A stretch of 64,000 nt of DNA from Streptomyces sp. SAJ15 (GTDB lineage: Bacteria > Actinomycetota > Actinomycetes > Streptomycetales > Streptomycetaceae): contig NZ_NISY01000007.1 in NCBI RefSeq assembly GCF_007595705.1, forward strand, positions 1 to 64,000, written 5' to 3'. The notes under the pieces were generated by a model. That model was not told the DNA's origin. It did not search any database and worked only from the letters and a program-made list of their open reading frames with translations. Positions within the stretch are counted from its first letter, which is position 1; each line of letters starts with the position of its first letter. Made by a program: the position numbers and the translations under genes. Positions 60,255 to 64,000 of this stretch are shown here, in pieces.

Positions 60255-60983
60255 ATGGCCCGTGACGACCGCCGTCCGCGACGGGTCCTCGCCCTTCTGG
60301 CCGCCGCGCTGACCGTGGTCCTGCCGGCCCAGCCGCAGGCGGCCGGAGCCGGGAAGCCGCGGGGGCACGACGTGTCCTCGCACCAGCGGAACGTCGACTG
60401 GGACGCGGCGCGCGAGAAGGGCGCCGCCTTCGTCTACGTCAAGGCGACCGAGGCCACCTCGTACCGCAACCCCTACTTCGGCCGGCAGTACACCGCCTCC
60501 CGGGAGGCGGGGCTGCTGCGCGGGGCGTATCACTTCGCGGTGCCGCACCTGTCCTCCGGGCAGACGCAGGCCGCCCACTTCCTCCGGAACGGCGGGGGCT
60601 GGACCCCGGACGGCTGGACGCTGCCGCCCGCGCTGGACGTGGAGTGGAACCCGTACGACAGACGTCAGCCCTGCTACGGACTGGGTCGGGCGGAGATGGT
60701 GCGCTGGATCGGCGCCTTCAGCGAGGAGGTGCTGCGGCAGACCGGACGGCGGCCGGTGATCTACACCACAACGAAGTGGTGGCGGCGGTGCACGGGCGAC
60801 AGCGCCGCGTTCGGTTCCGGCCACCCGCTCTGGCTGGCCCGCTGGGCCGCCTCGCCGGGCCCCCTGCCGGCGGGGTGGCGACGGCCGACCTTGTGGCAGT
60901 ACGCGGACCGGGGTCGGCTGCCGGGTGACCAGAATCTCTTCAACGGGTCGGCGGCGGAGCTGAAGCGGTTCGCAACGGCGTGA
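60255..60983 (+). CDS. Secreted GH25 lysozyme
   Basis: A 242-residue exported muramidase. A signal peptide (R-R-P-R-R then hydrophobic core to about A-Q-P-Q-A-A, residue 30) precedes a GH25 barrel: G-H-D-V-S-S-H-Q (D39), F-V-Y-V-K-A-T-E, Y-H-F-A, and the catalytic pair in L-D-V-E-W-N. It ends in L-W-Q-Y-A-D and L-F-N-G-S as in the family. Two cysteines may pair. The ATG at 60255 has GGGGGG 4 nt upstream. It is monocistronic and divergent from the aldolase. Confidence 0.92.
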   Translation: MARDDRRPRRVLALLAAALTVVLPAQPQAAGAGKPRGHDVSSHQRNVDWDAAREKGAAFVYVKATEATSYRNPYFGRQYTASREAGLLRGAYHFAVPHLSSGQTQAAHFLRNGGGWTPDGWTLPPALDVEWNPYDRRQPCYGLGRAEMVRWIGAFSEEVLRQTGRRPVIYTTTKWWRRCTGDSAAFGSGHPLWLARWAASPGPLPAGWRRPTLWQYADRGRLPGDQNLFNGSAAELKRFATA

Positions 60984-61071
60984 ATCAGCCGGAATCTCGC
61001 ACTCCGGAGCGCACCGGACGGCGGCCTACCTGCGGGTCCTCCCGGGTCGCGTCATCCCGAGACCCCCGCCA

Positions 61072-61093
61072 GTTCACCTTCCGTTCACTCACC
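61072..61093 (+). promoter_or_regulatory. PHO box (PhoP site) of the pit gene
   Basis: Two adjacent 11-nt direct repeats, GTTCACCTTCC (61072-61082) and GTTCACTCACC (61083-61093), match the direct-repeat units described for Streptomyces PhoP. TACGGT follows at 61099-61104, so the box covers the -35 region. Confidence 0.75.
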
Positions 61094-61141
61094 ATCCCTA
61101 CGGTCGCCATGCCACTGACCACCGAACGATTGCCTGGGTGA

Positions 61142-62365
61142 ATGGAACACATCACGCTTCTCATCGGGATCGTGATCATCACGGCCTTGGTGTTCGACTT
61201 TACGAACGGCTTCCACGACACGGCCAACGCCATGGCCACCACCATCTCCACGGGCGCTCTGAAGCCCAAGACGGCGGTGGCCATGTCGGCGGTCCTCAAC
61301 CTCGTCGGCGCGTTTCTGTCCGTCGAGGTCGCCGCGACCATCTCCAAGGGCATCATCGACGAATCCGGCATCCAACCCGAAGTGATCTTCGCGGGCCTGG
61401 TGGGCGCGATCATCTGGAACCTGCTGACGTGGCTCGCGGGTCTCCCCTCCAGCTCCTCGCACGCGCTCTTCGGTGGTCTGATCGGCGCCACGGTCGCCTC
61501 GGTCGGCTTCGGTGCCGTCCACGGCGACGAGGTCGTCATGAAGGTCCTGATCCCGGCGATCGCGGCCCCGATCGTGGCGGGCCTGGCCACCCTGCTGGCC
61601 ACCAGGCTGACCTACCGCGCGGCCCGCAAGGCCGACCCGGAGGCGACCGCCAAGGGCTACCGCGCGGGGCAGATCGCCTCGGCCGCGCTGGTCTCCCTCG
61701 CGCACGGCACCAACGACGCGCAGAAGACCATGGGTGTGATGACCCTGGCGCTGATCACCGGTGGCGCGCTGGCGCCGGACGCCGACCCGCCGCTGTGGGT
61801 CATCGCCTCGGCCGGTCTGGCCATCGCCCTCGGCACCTACCTGGGCGGCTGGCGGATCATCCGCACCATGGGCAAGGGCCTCACCGACATCCAGCCGCCG
61901 CAGGGCTTCGCCGCCCAGACCGGCGCCGCGGTCACCATCCTGACCTCCTCCCACATCGGCTTCGCGCTCTCCACCACCCAGGTCTGCTCGGGCTCGGTCA
62001 TGGGCGCGGGCCTGGGCCGCAAGGGCGGCGTGGTCCGCTGGAAGACCGTCGGCCGCATGGTCGCCGCCTGGGGCCTGACGCTGCCGGCCGCCGGCCTGGT
62101 CGGCGCCGCCGCGGCGCTGCTGGCCAAGCAGGGTGACGTCGGCGTCACCGCGGTCGCCGTGCTCGCCGTCGCCGCCTGCACCGCGATCTGGCTGGCCTCC
62201 CGCCGCAAGCCGGTGGACCACACCAACGTCAACGACATGGGTGCGGAGGCCGCCGACGCCGGCGAGCCGGTGGGCGTCGTCACCGCCGCGCTGCAGTCGG
62301 TCGCCCCGCCGCCGGCCGGCCAGGCCGAGCCCGCGACCCCGGCCCCGGCCCAGGCCGCGGTCTGA
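61142..62365 (+). CDS. pit: PiT family inorganic phosphate transporter
   Basis: A 407-residue low-affinity phosphate permease with about ten helices. The two PiT signature repeats are F-D-F-T-N-G-F-H-D-T-A-N-A-M-A-T (about 18-33) and L-A-H-G-T-N-D-A-Q-K-T-M-G (about 186-198), with S-S-S-S-H-A-L between. The cytoplasmic tail is Ala/Pro-rich. A PHO box lies in the promoter, pointing to control by PhoR-PhoP. The ATG at 61142 follows GGGTGA. It is followed by a small membrane protein gene 38 bp downstream. Confidence 0.94.
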   Translation: MEHITLLIGIVIITALVFDFTNGFHDTANAMATTISTGALKPKTAVAMSAVLNLVGAFLSVEVAATISKGIIDESGIQPEVIFAGLVGAIIWNLLTWLAGLPSSSSHALFGGLIGATVASVGFGAVHGDEVVMKVLIPAIAAPIVAGLATLLATRLTYRAARKADPEATAKGYRAGQIASAALVSLAHGTNDAQKTMGVMTLALITGGALAPDADPPLWVIASAGLAIALGTYLGGWRIIRTMGKGLTDIQPPQGFAAQTGAAVTILTSSHIGFALSTTQVCSGSVMGAGLGRKGGVVRWKTVGRMVAAWGLTLPAAGLVGAAAALLAKQGDVGVTAVAVLAVAACTAIWLASRRKPVDHTNVNDMGAEAADAGEPVGVVTAALQSVAPPPAGQAEPATPAPAQAAV

Positions 62366-62403
62366 CCCGGTCCCTCACGGCTTCTAGGTAAGGAATCACT
62401 TCG

Positions 62404-62655
62404 ATGCAGATCGACTGGGCGGCCCTCGGCCAGGTCTTCGGCGTCACCCTCGTGATGACCGTCACGATGGTGGGCGTCTTCACCCTCGGCATCCTCGGCA
62501 CCTCGGCGCGCAAGGCGCGACCCGAGGGCGCCGACGGCGGGGCGGTCGCCACCTCCGGCGTCGCGTCCGCGCTCGCGCGGACCGGCGGCTACGCCTGCTA
62601 CGCACTGTGCGCGGCGGCCGTGGCCTACGGCATCTACCTCATCGTCAGCGGCTGA
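62404..62655 (+). CDS. Small two-helix membrane protein downstream of pit
   Basis: An 83-residue membrane protein with helices at about 8-31 and 59-80 and a basic, polar loop. No named family. The ATG at 62404 follows AAGGA. It is 38 bp after pit and precedes the terminator, so it is probably in the pit transcript and may assist or modulate phosphate transport; this is inference from position. Confidence 0.78.
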   Translation: MQIDWAALGQVFGVTLVMTVTMVGVFTLGILGTSARKARPEGADGGAVATSGVASALARTGGYACYALCAAAVAYGIYLIVSG

Positions 62656-62677
62656 CCCGACCGCCGCGCGCTTCTCC

Positions 62678-62705
62678 GTGCCCCGGGACACACGCCCCGG
62701 GGCAC
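62678..62705 (+). terminator. Terminator of the pit operon
   Basis: A perfect 10-bp stem (62678-62687 with 62696-62705) around ACACACGC, 22 bp after the small membrane protein gene. Confidence 0.65.
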
Positions 62706-62749
62706 ACGCGTATCCGCACCTCCGCGCGCAGGTCAACAGTGAGTTGACG

Positions 62750-62965
62750 GCCGTTCCCGCAGCATGGTGGACTTCCGGGGCCAAACGGCGACAGCAGAGG
62801 AAGTCCGGTGAGAATCCGGCGCGGTCCCGCCACTGTCACCGGGGAGCGCTCCCCCTCGAAGGGGTCACGGCTCGACGTCACGGTCCACGGCGTCACAGGG
62901 CTGGAAGGCCGGGGGCAGCGCGGATCCGGGAGCCAGGAGACTCTGGTCGCCGGTCACGTCGAGCC
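62750..62965 (+). promoter_or_regulatory. Cobalamin (B12) riboswitch
   Basis: The conserved core is unmistakable: AGAGGAAGTCCGGTGAGAAT from 62796, then CCGGCGCGGTCCCGCCACTGT to 62836, containing the B12 box GCCACTG (62829-62835). The 3' element GCCAGGAGACTCTGG (about 62932-62947) completes the aptamer. It lies directly upstream of cobD. On binding adenosylcobalamin it should lower cobD expression, probably by hiding the ribosome binding site, since no terminator is seen between aptamer and gene. The outer boundaries are approximate. Confidence 0.95.
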
Positions 62966-62997
62966 AGGGCGCGGACCCTGAGTGAGGACACACACGG

Positions 62998-64000
62998 ATG
63001 CGTGCCGACCACGCCAGCTACGCGTGCGGCGCCGCCCTCGGCTTCCTCGGCGACCTCGCCGCGGGCGACCCGCGCCGCGGCCACCCGGTGGCCGCCTTCG
63101 GGCGCGCCGCCGCGGCCGCCGAGCGGCTGCTGTGGCGCGACCACCGCGCCCACGGCGCGGCGTACACCGCGCTGTGCGCGGGCGGCGCGGCGGCGGCCGC
63201 GGCGCTGCTCACCCGCACCGTACGGAACGCCACCGGCTCCCGCGGCGCCGAGGTGGCGCTCACCGCCGCCGCCACCTGGGCGGTGCTCGGCGGCACCTCG
63301 CTGCGCCGCGAGGCCGAGACGATCGGGGCGGCGCTCGCCGCCGGGGACCTCGCCGCGGCCCGGGAGCGGCTGCCGCACCTGTGCGGGCGCGACCCGCACG
63401 CGCTGGACGAGCGGCAGATCGCCCGCGCGGTCGTCGAGTCCGTCGCCGAGAACACCTCCGACGCGGTGGTGGGCGCCCTGGTGTGGGGCGCGCTCGGCGG
63501 CGTGCCCGGCCTGGTCGGCTTCCGCGCGGTCAACACCCTCGACGCCATGGTGGGCCACAGATCGCCGCGCTACCGCCGGTTCGGCTGGGCCTCCGCCCGC
63601 CTCGACGACCTCGCCGGCTGGCCCGGCGCACGGCTCACGGCGGCCCTCACCACGGTCGCCGGCCCCGACCCGCGCGGGGCGCGGCGCGCCTGGCGGAGCG
63701 ACGGGGGCGCTCATCCCAGCCCCAACGCGGGCCCGGTGGAGGCGTCGTTCGCGGGGGCGCTCGGCGTGCGGCTGGGGGGCACGCTCGCCTACGGCGGCCG
63801 GGTCGAGCACCGGCCGGTGCTCAATGCCGAGGGGCGGGCGGTGGAGTTCCGCGACATCGCCCGCGCGACCCGACTGTCCGGCCGGGTGGCCGCGCTCGCC
63901 CTGACCGCCTCGATCGCCGGCCGGCTGGCCGGAGCCGCCGCCCGCTCCGCCCTCCGGGGCGCGCGCGCCGGTCGGCGGCCGGCCGTCTCCCGGGGAGGGG
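62998..64000 (+). CDS. cobD: Adenosylcobinamide-phosphate synthase CobD/CbiB (3' end off window)
   Basis: Membrane enzyme attaching the aminopropanol (or its phosphate) side chain during cobalamin synthesis. 334 codons are visible and open to the window edge. Family features are G-D-P-R-R-G-H-P-V-A-A-F-G near the start, the V-E-S-V-A-E-N-T-S-D-A-V-V motif (about 146-158), N-T-L-D-A-M-V-G-H-R-S-P-R-Y, and H-P-S-P-N-A-G-P-V-E-A-S-F-A-G-A-L-G-V-R-L-G-G. Hydrophobic helices are spread throughout. The ATG at 62998 follows GAGG at about 10 nt. It is under a B12 riboswitch and likely heads a cobalamin operon continuing to the right. Confidence 0.94.
   Translation, partial: MRADHASYACGAALGFLGDLAAGDPRRGHPVAAFGRAAAAAERLLWRDHRAHGAAYTALCAGGAAAAAALLTRTVRNATGSRGAEVALTAAATWAVLGGTSLRREAETIGAALAAGDLAAARERLPHLCGRDPHALDERQIARAVVESVAENTSDAVVGALVWGALGGVPGLVGFRAVNTLDAMVGHRSPRYRRFGWASARLDDLAGWPGARLTAALTTVAGPDPRGARRAWRSDGGAHPSPNAGPVEASFAGALGVRLGGTLAYGGRVEHRPVLNAEGRAVEFRDIARATRLSGRVAALALTASIAGRLAGAAARSALRGARAGRRPAVSRGG

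Overview
The window is chromosomal DNA of a Streptomyces or very close relative. The evidence is very high G+C with strongly biased third codon positions, frequent GTG and TTG starts, a chaplin, a Spo0M protein, a streptophobe-type membrane protein, a DUF3099 protein, actinobacterial fabG-fabI order, and a Streptomyces-type rRNA operon leader. From memory, not checked, the gene order resembles the S. coelicolor interval running from just before chpE through serB, fabG-fabI, tyrS, moaA, actP and pit to the cobalamin genes. It reads as core chromosome: there is no transposase, integrase, CRISPR array or phage gene, and I found no tRNA.

Layout. 1-375 is the promoter and leader of an rRNA operon read leftwards; its 16S gene is off the left edge. 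371-7005 holds housekeeping genes: 3-methyladenine glycosylase, Spo0M, barstar-like, PEBP, HNH nuclease, an NfeD/SPFH pair and an ABC ATPase. 7312-14403 has a cysteine-free chaplin, a GAF kinase/response regulator pair, an iodotyrosine-deiodinase-like nitroreductase, a secreted SLT protein behind a structured leader, and an FHA-FHA-ABC exporter. 14643-24324 has a streptophobe protein, serB, a SixA-type phosphatase, a small transporter-associated protein with a CynX/NimT MFS transporter and divergent GntR regulator, a small secreted protein, and fabG-fabI. 24541-27633 is tldD/tldE, whose junction carries two identical 86-bp insertions. 27797-34000 has tyrS, small membrane proteins, moaA and a DUF485-acetate symporter operon. 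34341-38181 has two paralogous secreted subtilases and a Nudix hydrolase. 38297-43131 has an XRE/TPR regulator and a leftward three-gene operon (fatty acid hydroxylase, YhhN lysoplasmalogenase, zinc alcohol dehydrogenase). 43321-48365 has an exonuclease-BRCT protein, a zinc-binding small protein, SURF1, GH15 and an SDR. 48596-52108 is an Asp23/AmaP envelope-stress module. 52313-60983 has an enoyl-CoA hydratase, a small HTH protein, an ABC-F protein, a VOC protein, a long hypothetical, an alpha/beta hydrolase, a class II aldolase and a GH25 lysozyme. 61142-64000 has a PHO-box-preceded phosphate transporter, then a cobalamin riboswitch and cobD running off the right edge.

Working together. Envelope and development genes are prominent (chaplin, SLT, GH25, Asp23/AmaP, SPFH/NfeD, Spo0M). 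Nutrient control is readable in the DNA: PHO box at pit, B12 riboswitch at cobD, Crp-like palindromes at the acetate symporter. Several genes appear leaderless, with a TANNNT hexamer 6-8 nt before the start codon. Several gene ends carry minisatellite repeats of 26-32 bp whose units form small hairpins.

The most unusual loci are the tldD/tldE junction, where a chain of translationally coupled 29-codon mini-ORFs has been inserted, and the hydroxylase-lysoplasmalogenase-dehydrogenase operon, which looks like an ether-lipid catabolic unit.
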